DNA of 19,253 bases from CAYMRB01 sp964392615. Lineage in GTDB: Bacteria; Planctomycetota; UBA8108. The translations under genes were made by a program, and so were the position numbers. Numbering within the stretch: the first letter of the stretch is position 1; each line of letters opens with the position of its first letter. The stretch covers positions 1-19,253 of the forward strand of contig CAYMRB010000167.1 of the NCBI GenBank assembly GCA_964392615.1, given 5' to 3'. Shown here piece after piece: positions 7,866 to 15,715 of this stretch. The notes below the pieces were generated by a model. The model made no database searches, had not been told where the DNA came from, and saw only the letters and a program-made list of their open reading frames with translations.

Positions 7866-8025
7866 GCCGTCCGTTGAAGAAGGGCTCCGAGCGTTAGGGC
7901 GAGGCATTTCGTCCAGGATCGAGGCGTCAGAACGCAGGCAATGTGGTGCATTGTCGAGTTCTGACAACGAAGAGCCTGGGCGAAATGGCCGCCATCGCGC
8001 CGGATTGCCTTCTTCAACGGACGGC
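7866..8025. repeat. 160-bp nested imperfect palindrome (MITE-like or structured RNA)
   Basis: Outer arms are an 18-bp perfect inverted repeat (7866-7883 gccgtccgttgaagaagg against 8008-8025). Inside, 7905-7917 pairs with 7975-7987 (12 of 13, the exception a G-T). Then 7926-7933 pairs with 7958-7965 (8 of 8), and caatg 7939-7943 pairs with cattg 7949-7953. All pairs share the same centre near 7946, and even the stretches between them align partly. The block fills most of the gap between the glycogen synthase stop and the AAA ATPase start and holds no convincing gene. Confidence 0.85.
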
Positions 8026-8071
8026 TGTCTAGTAGAACGGATTGCGGGGATCGACGCCAGAGAGCTGAGGG

Positions 8072-11000
8072 TTAGCGCACCAACGCCGCGCGGTAGAGAT
8101 CCAGATAGCGCGCCGCCGACGCGTCCCACGAGTTGTTGCGGCGCATCGCGCGGACGACGATCTCCCGCCACCTCTCCGCGTCGCCGAATGCGGCGACCGC
8201 ACGCTCGACCGTCGCGACCAGCTCGTCGACCTCGTACGCCTCGAACGTGAAACCGACTCCGTCCTCCGACGCGTCGGCGTCCGTCACCGTGTCAGCGAGG
8301 CCGCCCGTGGCTCGCACGATGGGCACCGTGCCATAGCGCAGGCTGTACATCTGGTTCAACCCGCACGGCTCGTACAGGGACGGCATCAGGAACATGTCGA
8401 CTCCGGCCTCGATGCGATGCGCGAGGCCGTTGTCGAAGCGGATCAGGGCGGCGACCTGCTCCGGGTGCTTCTCGGCGACGCGCGCCACGAACTCCTCGTA
8501 CTTCGGAAGGCCGGTGCCGAGCACGACGAGCCGTGCGCCCGTCGCGAGCAATCGATCGATGCCGGCCGAGATGAGATCGAGGCCCTTCTGGTCGACGAGC
8601 CGCGTGATCATGCCGATGAGCGGCGTGTCGAGATCGTTCGCGTCGAGGCCCGCCTCTTCGAGGAGCGCCTCCTTGCACTCGGCCTTGCCGTCCAGGTCGG
8701 CGGCGCTGAAGTGCGCGGGGATCAGCGGGTCAGTTGCCGGATCCCACTCGACCGCATCGATGCCGTTCAGGATGCCGACGAGGTTGTCGCGCCGCGCCGA
8801 CAAGACGCCTCCCAGCGCGGCGCTCTGAACCGAATCCTCGCAGATCTCGCGAGCGTACGACTCGCTGACCGTGCTCACCATGTCGGCGAAGCAGATGCCG
8901 GCTTTCATCCAGTTGACCGAGCCGAAGTGCTCGAACCAGCTTCCGGGGTAGAACTGATCGCGGTCGACGCCGATCAGGTCGAGAGCCTCGGGGCCATACA
9001 CGCCCTGATAGCCGAGGTTGTGCAGCGTGTACACCGTAGCCGCGCGTCCGAGTACGGGATCGTCGTGGTAGAAGATCTTCAGGAACGCCGACGCGAGCGC
9101 TGTCTGGTGGTCGTGGCTGTGGATCACGTCGACGGTCTCGCCGAGAGCGCGAAGCCCTTCGAGCGCGGCGCGCGTGAAGAAGGCGAAGCGCTCCGCCGTG
9201 TCGGGGTACTCCTCCTTCGTCTCCGGATCGACGTAGACGCCAGACCGACGGCCGAAGAACTCGTGGTGCTCGACGAGGTAGAGGCGCACCCCCGACGCCG
9301 GGGAGTCGCCTTCGAGCAGTCGGAACCCGTGCTCCGCGTCTCCCAACGGCGCGGTAAGTCCATCGCGAACGGGACGGAGGCCGAAGCGCTCGCGGTCGAT
9401 CGTGCCGTACGCGGGAAGAACGACACTCACTCGCACACCCGTGTGTGCGAGAGCAGACGGCAAGGCACCGACGACATCGGCCAGGCCGCCGACCTTGACG
9501 AGCGGCGTCATCTCGGCGGAAAGAAACGCGACGTGAGCCGGCTCGCGGGGCTGTGCGTCGATCGTCGCGATCGCGGGCGTCTCGAAAGTGTCGAAGCTCA
9601 TGTGCGGAAAGATGCTGTTCTTCTTCTCGAGGGCGGCGACGAGTCTGGCGTTGAGTTTGCCGCTCTCCACGTGCTGCGCGAGACGCTCGAAGTTGTCGAG
9701 GTGCTCCTCGACCCGCGCCCTGGCGTAGCCCGTGGCCGTGCCGGTCTTGAGAATGAACGCCCAGTCGCTCGCCTGGGCGAGCATCAGCTCGCGGCCGGCC
9801 TGGTCGAGCGCCCGCTTGCGGAGTCCGTGGGCTCCGCGGTGACGGAACGCCATATCCGTCATCATCTCGGCCGATCGCTGCAGTCGCGGATAGAGCCAAT
9901 CGTTGTTTCCGTTGACCCAGACCTCGCTGAAGCCCTCGTGCCCCCAACTCGACGCGGACGGCACGGACACCTGGCACTCCGGATACTCCGCCAGGTACTC
10001 CGATGGTGTCGCTGCACGCACGACGTCCTGGTCATGCGCCATCTTCCGCAACAGGAAGTTGGTCCACTCGGGCCCCTCGAACCACCAATGCCCGAAGAGC
10101 TCCGCATCGTACGGCGCGAAGATGAACGGCTTGCGATCGGAGTCTGCCGCGAGCCACTCGACCTGCTGCTGCCGCCACTGCAGGAACAGCCCCGCGTGCA
10201 ACGCCGCCTTCTCCAGAGCCGCGCGTCGAACGTATGGCCGCTTGTCCTCGGTGTCACCCGTTATGCGGTGATACTTGATGCCCGTCTGCGTGCGGATGTC
10301 GTCAGGGCCGATATACGGCGCGACGTACTCGAGCGGCAGACTGAAGCCGATGTCGTGATAGAACTCGCGGTAGTCCGGGTCCCCCGGGAAACCCTCCTCC
10401 TTGCTCCACACCTGCTTCGAACACTCCGGATCGCGCCCGAAAGCCGCGACGCCGCTCGGACAGACGATCGGAGCGAACACGCCGTACTTCGGACGCGCGC
10501 TGCCGTTCAGGACACCGTGGCTCTCGACGCAGAAGTAGCGCACACCGCAGCTCGCGAGCACCTCGTCGACGCCCGGGTAGTACCCGCACTCCGGTAACCA
10601 GAAACCGTTCGGGTCGCGCCCGAATGCCTCGCGGTACACGTCGACGGAGACGCGCACCTGCGCGTAGACGCTCGACGGCTCGTGACGCAGGATCGGCAGA
10701 TAGCCGTGTGTCGCCCCACACGCGAGGATCTCGACGAATCCCTCGTTCTGCAGCCGCCGAAACGCGCCGAGGAGGTCGCGCTGGCACGTCTCGAGCCAGT
10801 ACTCGAGCAGCAACCCGTAGCGCTTGTGATAGAACTCGGCCGTGGCGCGGAACTCCGCGTGACCGCGCTGCCGGACGACCTCCTTCTCCGCGAGCTCGAC
10901 GAGACGACGCAGGTGGCGCTCGTAGCGCTCGGCGAGAAGCTCGTCGCCGAGCATGGTCGTCAGCGTGGGACTGACGCTCCAGCTGATGCGAAAGTCCGTG

Positions 11001-11167
11001 CCGTCGCGCGCCATGCCCTCGAGGATCCACAGGAGCGGAAGGTACGTCTCGGTGAGCGCCTCGAAGTACCAGCTCTCCTCGAGAAACCGCTCGTGCTCCG
11101 GATGACGCACGAACGGCAGATGCGCATGAAGGAGAAGAGCGAAGTAGCCACGCGCAGGGTCGGCCAT
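8072..11167 (-). CDS. glgA: GH57 1,4-alpha-glucan branching enzyme fused to GT5 glycogen synthase
   Basis: 1031 residues. Residues 1 to about 520 are a GH57/DUF1957 glucan branching enzyme: LLHAHLPFVRHPE (12-24), FWLPECGYYPGV with the nucleophile Glu193, and FAPYDAELFGHWWFEGP with the acid/base Asp354. Both match the catalytic pair of the archaeal/Thermus GH57 branching enzymes. A WGHEGFSEVWVNG stretch follows at 408-420. From about 545 a GT5 glycogen synthase begins (AFLSAEMTPLVKVGGLADVVGALP, Lys558 of the KxGGL motif). It includes SHDHQTAL, LNGIDAVEWDP, GMITRLVDQKGLDL and SLYEPCGLNQMYSLRYGTVPIVRATGGLADTV near the C-terminus. The protein would elongate alpha-1,4 chains from a nucleotide-glucose (usually ADP-glucose for GT5) and introduce alpha-1,6 branches; it is cytoplasmic. 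ATG at 11167 overlaps the DUF4912 stop as TGATG. A TTG one codon earlier is possible. Confidence 0.92.
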   Translation of the reverse strand: MADPARGYFALLLHAHLPFVRHPEHERFLEESWYFEALTETYLPLLWILEGMARDGTDFRISWSVSPTLTTMLGDELLAERYERHLRRLVELAEKEVVRQRGHAEFRATAEFYHKRYGLLLEYWLETCQRDLLGAFRRLQNEGFVEILACGATHGYLPILRHEPSSVYAQVRVSVDVYREAFGRDPNGFWLPECGYYPGVDEVLASCGVRYFCVESHGVLNGSARPKYGVFAPIVCPSGVAAFGRDPECSKQVWSKEEGFPGDPDYREFYHDIGFSLPLEYVAPYIGPDDIRTQTGIKYHRITGDTEDKRPYVRRAALEKAALHAGLFLQWRQQQVEWLAADSDRKPFIFAPYDAELFGHWWFEGPEWTNFLLRKMAHDQDVVRAATPSEYLAEYPECQVSVPSASSWGHEGFSEVWVNGNNDWLYPRLQRSAEMMTDMAFRHRGAHGLRKRALDQAGRELMLAQASDWAFILKTGTATGYARARVEEHLDNFERLAQHVESGKLNARLVAALEKKNSIFPHMSFDTFETPAIATIDAQPREPAHVAFLSAEMTPLVKVGGLADVVGALPSALAHTGVRVSVVLPAYGTIDRERFGLRPVRDGLTAPLGDAEHGFRLLEGDSPASGVRLYLVEHHEFFGRRSGVYVDPETKEEYPDTAERFAFFTRAALEGLRALGETVDVIHSHDHQTALASAFLKIFYHDDPVLGRAATVYTLHNLGYQGVYGPEALDLIGVDRDQFYPGSWFEHFGSVNWMKAGICFADMVSTVSESYAREICEDSVQSAALGGVLSARRDNLVGILNGIDAVEWDPATDPLIPAHFSAADLDGKAECKEALLEEAGLDANDLDTPLIGMITRLVDQKGLDLISAGIDRLLATGARLVVLGTGLPKYEEFVARVAEKHPEQVAALIRFDNGLAHRIEAGVDMFLMPSLYEPCGLNQMYSLRYGTVPIVRATGGLADTVTDADASEDGVGFTFEAYEVDELVATVERAVAAFGDAERWREIVVRAMRRNNSWDASAARYLDLYRAALVR

Positions 11168-13192
11168 CAACTCGACTCGTCGCCTCCGGTCGGTTCGCTG
11201 CCGCCTCCCGCCCCGGGTGTCGCCGGCAACGCGAATCGCATCTCGAACGTCCCGTCGTCGCTGACGCGGATGGGAATCCCGTCGATGACGACCTCGGTGC
11301 CGGGCGCGGCGCGTCCGTAGACGATCAGGTCGGCCTGCACCTCGAGCCGGGGACGCCGGTCCGGCTGCGGACGGGCGAGCGACCAGCTGGCCAGCATGTC
11401 CGAGCTGTGCGACACGATGACGGGTTCCTCGTCAGGAGCCGCATCGACGGCCGCGGTCGCCGCATGTGCCGTTTGGTCGATGACGCCCCGCGACTCGTCG
11501 GCATCCGACGGTGCCTCATCAGCCTGTTCGACCTCGGGCGGCGCGCCGGCAGCCTCCGCGACGGGGCGATCGGCCTCTGGCTCCTGCGCTTGCTGCTGCC
11601 GCTCTTCGAGCGCGCGAGCGAGATCCTCGGGCGATTGCAGCGGCTCGGGCTCGATGTCGACCTCCGGCGGCGCGTCGCCAGCGGGCGACACGACGCTCGC
11701 CTCGGCGGCGACGATCGCCGCGATCGGCACCTCCTCCTCGGCCGGCAGCTCTTCGAAGGCGCGGCCATCCGGAACGAGTCCGATCGTCGTATCGACCTCG
11801 ACGACGGCCGAAGCGGGTTCGAGCGGCTCGCTCGACGGCGCATCGTCTTCCCCCGCGACGGGCGGCACTTCGACCGGCTCGGGAGCGCGCGGCTGCCAGT
11901 GGTCGTCGCGGTCCGGCACCTCGGCCCACAGCTCCTCGGTGACCGCAGACTGCGCAGCCGGTGGCATGTGGAGGAAGTTCGATCGAGTCACCGCGGCAAA
12001 CTCGCCCTCGCGGGACAGGACGCCGATCTCCGCGACGATCGATTTGCCGGGGGCGTCGAGAGCTACGTAGTAATTGCCCTCGCCGCTGCTGACTCGGTGG
12101 TCGTCGATGGCGTTGGCGTTCGAGCCGTCGAAGTCGACGAGCGTGACGTCGTACACGCGAAGCGTCAGCGGCGCGCCGGGATCCGCGATCCGCTGGCGAG
12201 CCGCCGCGACCCCGGAGGTCTCGACGATCCAGTACGCGTGAACGCGGCACGGATCGATCAGGAGAAGTGCCAAGCGCTGCGATCGACGCACGACCTTCGG
12301 CCGAATGACCGGCCGCGGGCGCGAGGCTCGGGCGGCAGCACGCTTGACCGGCTGCGGTTCCTTCGCCGTGCGCGCGTCCTTCGCCGTGCGCGATCCCTTC
12401 GCCGTGCGCGGCTCCTTCGCCGTGCGCGGCTCCTTCGCCGTGCGCGGTTCCTTCGCCGTGCGCGCGTCCTTCGCCGTGCGCGCGTCCTTCGCCGTGCGCG
12501 CGTCCTTCGCCGTGCGCGCGTNNNNNNNNNNNNNNNNNNNNNNNNNNNNNNNNNNNNNNNNNNNNNNNNNNNNNNNNNNNNNNNNNNNNNNNNNNNNNNN
12601 NNNNNNNNNNNNNNNNNNNNNCCTTCGCCGTGCGCGGTTCCTTCGCCGTGCGCGCGTNNNNNNNNNNNNNNNNNNNNNNNNNNNNNNNNNNNNNNNNNNN
12701 NNNNNNNNNNNNNNNNNNNNNNNNNNNNNNNNNNNNNNNNNNNNNNNNNNNNNNNNNCTTCGCCGTGCGCGCGTCCTTCGCCGTGCGCGGTTCCTTCGCC
12801 GTGCGCGCGTCCGCCGTGCGCGCGTCCTTCGCCGTGCGCCTCGACTTCACACCGCTTGCGGTCTTCGCTCCACGCTTGGCCTTCGCGATGCTGGACTCCG
12901 TCGTTCCGCGCGACTCTCTCGCACGGCTCGATTCCGTCGCACCGCGCTTCGGCGTGCGCGGATCCGCAGCGACCGCTCGTTTCTTCTTCCCGCTGCGCTT
13001 CTCGCGCTCTCGCGACGCCCCTCCGGAAGCTCTCGCGCGGCGCTCTTTCGCCGGCGTCGGAACTCCGTCGCCGGCGAGCGCCGCGATGAGCTCATCCTTC
13101 GTCCAGCGGGAGCAGTCCCGCAGCGCTGCATCCCGGGCGAGCTCCTTGAGCTTCTTGCGCCCCAGCTTGCGCAGCTCGTCTCTGGAAGGCAT
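11167..13192 (-). CDS. SAP/Rho_N-DUF4912 protein with basic 6-residue repeat (contains two assembly gaps)
   Basis: One gene split in the data by two 100-N gaps. From ATG at 13192 (AGGGAG 8 nt upstream) residues 1-45 form a Rho_N/SAP-like helical domain (ELRKLGRKKLKELARD, WTKDELIAALAG). A Lys/Arg/Ser-rich linker follows, then at least sixteen copies of the hexapeptide DARTAK or EPRTAK (one GSRTAK). After the gaps the frame continues into a DUF4912 domain (RLALLLIDPCRVHAYWIVE, LTLRVYDVT, NYYVALDAPGKSIVAEIG), an acidic Glu/Ala/Pro-rich stretch, and a C-terminal beta module (DGIPIRVSDDGTFEMRFALP) found in this family. The two halves read in different frames only because the N-runs have arbitrary length; the repeat phase across them is consistent with an intact frame. 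DUF4912 has no known reaction but is often found beside glycogen genes, as here, where its stop overlaps the synthase start. Confidence 0.8.
12522..12621. other. Assembly gap, 100 N
   Basis: Exactly 100 N, a conventional placeholder. The left flank ends in gcgt and the right flank starts ccttcgcc, which are consecutive in the repeat unit. The missing length is therefore expected to be a multiple of 18, possibly zero. Confidence 0.95.
12658..12757. other. Assembly gap, 100 N
   Basis: Exactly 100 N. The left flank ends in gcgt and the right flank starts cttcgcc, one base later in the unit. The expected missing length is one more than a multiple of 18. Confidence 0.95.
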
Positions 13193-13286
13193 CGCGTCTC
13201 CCTGACGTTGCTGGCGACCCCTCCCGTCCTCGGGCTCGCTGGTCGATGCACGGAAGAGGTCGCCGCGCTACACCCGTCCGCGCTCG

Positions 13287-13315
13287 AACATAGACGCATC
13301 GCCGACGTTTTTGAA
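13287..13315 (-). promoter_or_regulatory. Possible sigma-70-type promoter for the DUF4912-glycogen operon
   Basis: On the minus strand TTCAAA (13315-13310) and TATGTT (13292-13287) are separated by 17 nt, each matching consensus at 4 of 6 bases. They lie 95 nt upstream of the ATG at 13192 in the only 209-bp gap before that gene. The spacing is ideal but the match is modest, so this is a candidate only. I see nothing else convincing in 13193-13401. Confidence 0.35.
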
Positions 13316-13401
13316 GGCCCTTCGCAGCCTCTGCGCGGGAATTCCGTAGCCGATAACGGCCGCGCGCGTCGTTGGCCGGCTCGCCGCGGACTCGATCAGC
13401 G

Positions 13402-15486
13402 TCAGCTCGATTCGTCCGGATCGACCCCGTGGACGACGACCTCGACGTCCGTCTCCTCGTCCTTCTCGGAGTCGTCGGCAGCCGGGCTGGCCCCGTCGTT
13501 CGACTCCGCAGAAGCTTGCGAATCGTCCTCCGCATGCCCCGGAAGCGCCGTCGGCTGCGACGCGTAGATGACCGTGGCGGGGGCGGCCGTCGCGGCGCCC
13601 GGCGGTGGCTTCCGTCGCCTTCGGGCCGGCTCGATGAGGCCCGGAATCCCCTCGTCGAGGATGACGAAGCGAATGACGTACACGATAACCGGCACCCCGA
13701 GGAGAAGCCCCCAGACCCCGAAGAAGTGCTCGCCGATGGCCAGAATCGCCAGCACCAGCACAGGGTGCAGGTGGAGCATATCGCCGAGGATCTTCGGATT
13801 CAGGATGCTCGTCTCGATGAAGTGGATCAGCAGGATCGCCCCGATCGCCGACAGCCCGAGCAAGATCCCCGCGTTCGGCGAATCCTGAATGATCGCCATG
13901 GCCGCGATCGGTATGCTCGACAGGATCACCCCGACGACGGGGATGAAGCTGCAGACGAATACGATCGAGCACAGGAACGCGGCGTTCTGAATGCCGAGGA
14001 AGTGGATCGCGAGAAACGTCAGGACGGTGTTGAAGAACGCGATGACGGCCTGGGCCTGGAACGCCCGCCCGATCAAGCGGCCGAACGCGTACAACCCCGG
14101 CGCGATCTCCTCGTAGAATCCCGCGACCCGGCTCTCGCCGAGACGCCGCACGCCGCCCCGCAGCTTGTGGAAGTCGAACGTGACGAACAGGCTCAAGAGG
14201 AGCGACAGACCGAGCCATACCGGCAGCATGAAGAGGTCTTTCGCCGTCTTGGTAGCGAACGTCGTGAAGTGCCCGAGGCCGGCGGCGATGCTCTCCTCGG
14301 CTTTCTTGCCGATCTTCTGAGCCATCTCGCCCTGCTTGAACTCAGCGACCAGCTCGGCGCGCTGCTCGCGTTCGAACTCGTCACGCTCCCTTTCGAGACG
14401 CACCTCTTCGGTGATGCTCTCGTCGATCTCGATACCGTCTAGCGCGCGCGCGAACGCGACCTCGGGCTCCTCCTCGTCGAGCGTCGGACGCAGCTCGAGG
14501 TACCTGTCGAAGTCGTAGGTGAACTTGCCCGGCTCCTGCTGGCGCACGTGGTCGTGGTGCTCGCGCGCGAGCTCGCCGTACCTGTCAGGCTCCTCGGTGC
14601 GCAGCTTGTCGATCAGCGGCGCCACGAGGCTCTGCTTCCACCTCTCCTCGTAGTGAGCGCGCTCCTTTTCGTCGGCGAAGATGCGGGTCTGGACGATCTT
14701 GCGCGCCCGCGCTTCCTTGATGGCCTCGGGCAGCTCCTCGAACGGCGGATCGTCCGGCTCGCCGAACTCGCGGTTCGTGCGGCGATCCTCCTTCTCGTAG
14801 TAGCTCCGAGCCTCCTCCTGGGCCCACTGGCGTCTCTGCGTGAAGACCCACTCGAAGAGCTGCTGCTCGCGCGCGTCGTCCGAGTCGATCGACTCCAGAA
14901 CCTCGGCCATCTTCTTCTCGATGAGCCAGTCCGAGAACGTCGCGTCAATCTCGCTGACCTGGCGCTTGAACGCCGCGTACTTGACGGGATGCAGCCCCTT
15001 CTGCTGGAAGGTCTCGAATGCCTCGTCGTACGCCTCGTCGCCGGGGCCGCCCAGCTGCTTTCTGACGAGGACCCGGCCGAGACTGTCGGCCAAGACCTCG
15101 TCGAGCTTCTCCTGCGGGTTCTCGACGAGCTGGCCGACCTTGGCGCCGAGCTTCTGGGTCTGCTCGGTCAGATGCGGCACGAAGTAGAGACCGACGCCGT
15201 AGCACGCACCGAGCAGCGCCGCGAAGCAGACGAGCGCCAGGATGCGCTCGAGCCAGACGCGCTCCTTGCCGGGCGACAGAATCGTCGACATCCGCACGAC
15301 CACCGCGCGCATGTTGTACGCGACGATGAACGTCATGAAGATGACGAAAAAGAAGTGCCGCAGGAGATAGACGGCGCCGAGGAACAGCACCCAGATCAGG
15401 ATCTTCTCCCACGGAAACCACTCGAAGAACGAGGGCGGGCGTTCGGTGGGCTCGGGCCCCGTAATCTGTCGTGGCGACGTGGTCAT
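13402..15486 (-). CDS. AI-2E/PerM family membrane protein with large soluble insert
   Basis: 694 residues, about twice the usual 350 of the family. Transmembrane stretches are visible at about 28-57 and 79-103, then 416-437, 478-498, 502-530, 540-558 and 576-611. The family signature near the end is intact (IETSILNPKILGDMLHLHP, then FGVWGLLLGVPV). Between the third segment and the fourth lies a hydrophilic region of about 310 residues, rich in Glu/Arg/Lys and predicted helical (for example LERERDEFEREQRAELV). In typical members this loop is far shorter. Residues 622-694 are a basic patch followed by a disordered, strongly acidic tail. Members export or exchange small molecules or ions; AI-2 itself is not a safe substrate guess. 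ATG at 15486 has GAGG 5 nt upstream. No T-rich terminator is seen after its stop, so read-through into the DUF4912 gene is possible. Confidence 0.87.
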   Translation of the reverse strand: MTTSPRQITGPEPTERPPSFFEWFPWEKILIWVLFLGAVYLLRHFFFVIFMTFIVAYNMRAVVVRMSTILSPGKERVWLERILALVCFAALLGACYGVGLYFVPHLTEQTQKLGAKVGQLVENPQEKLDEVLADSLGRVLVRKQLGGPGDEAYDEAFETFQQKGLHPVKYAAFKRQVSEIDATFSDWLIEKKMAEVLESIDSDDAREQQLFEWVFTQRRQWAQEEARSYYEKEDRRTNREFGEPDDPPFEELPEAIKEARARKIVQTRIFADEKERAHYEERWKQSLVAPLIDKLRTEEPDRYGELAREHHDHVRQQEPGKFTYDFDRYLELRPTLDEEEPEVAFARALDGIEIDESITEEVRLERERDEFEREQRAELVAEFKQGEMAQKIGKKAEESIAAGLGHFTTFATKTAKDLFMLPVWLGLSLLLSLFVTFDFHKLRGGVRRLGESRVAGFYEEIAPGLYAFGRLIGRAFQAQAVIAFFNTVLTFLAIHFLGIQNAAFLCSIVFVCSFIPVVGVILSSIPIAAMAIIQDSPNAGILLGLSAIGAILLIHFIETSILNPKILGDMLHLHPVLVLAILAIGEHFFGVWGLLLGVPVIVYVIRFVILDEGIPGLIEPARRRRKPPPGAATAAPATVIYASQPTALPGHAEDDSQASAESNDGASPAADDSEKDEETDVEVVVHGVDPDESS

Positions 15487-15510
15487 GCTACCTCGGGCTC
15501 AACATCCTGA

Positions 15511-15539
15511 AACATAGTCGACCTGACGGAAACGCGCAA
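15511..15539 (-). promoter_or_regulatory. Possible promoter for the AI-2E-type gene
   Basis: On the minus strand TTGCGC (15539-15534) and TATGTT (15516-15511) are 17 nt apart. The -10-like box lies 24 nt before the ATG at 15486, which would give a short leader holding the GAGG ribosome site. The -10 hexamer is identical to that proposed before the DUF4912 gene. The -35 match is only 3 of 6. The rest of the 229-bp divergent gap shows no clear plus-strand promoter. Confidence 0.35.
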
Positions 15540-15715
15540 CTCCTGCGGTGACGGTAATCTACGCGGGTTATCAGCCCTGCGCGAACCGCCGGGGCGCGCT
15601 GTCCCTGCCCGCGCGTCCCACGTGCGCTCCGTACGCGATTTCCGTTACACTGCCGGCGCGGCTGCCCGGTAGCGAGCCGGCCAGCCGCTTGCCTGCAGAG
15701 TAGAAAGGACGAGCG

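Larger units (their letters stand above)
12361..12840. repeat. 18-bp coding tandem repeat interrupted by two gaps
   Basis: Unit cttcgccgtgcgcgcgtc and close variants (plus-strand view) repeat with exact 18-bp spacing. There are nine copies in 12361-12521, two in 12622-12657 and five in 12758-12840, one of them shortened by 3 bp (12812-12826). On the minus strand each encodes (D-A/E-P/G-S)-R-T-A-K. The true copy number is unknown because of the gaps. Confidence 0.95.

Noticed and set aside
7815..8171. N-terminal extension of the AAA ATPase frame to 8171
   Set aside because: It would overlap the glycogen synthase C-terminus and translate the palindrome into Ser/Arg/Pro-rich sequence. The TPR helices begin just after the ATG at 7814.
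8417..10597. Long plus-strand open frame opposite the glycogen synthase gene
   Set aside because: It is antisense to a gene with complete GH57 and GT5 motifs, has an Arg/Glu/Ala/Asp-rich unprotein-like composition, and shows no domain. High GC makes such shadow frames common here.
12361..12840. CRISPR-like array
   Set aside because: The 18-bp units are directly tandem with no spacers and encode a regular peptide in frame with flanking protein domains.
11407..13567. Plus-strand open frames across the 18-bp repeat
   Set aside because: They exist because the repeat lacks stops in most frames and because N codons are read through. The minus strand has the recognised Rho_N and DUF4912 domains.
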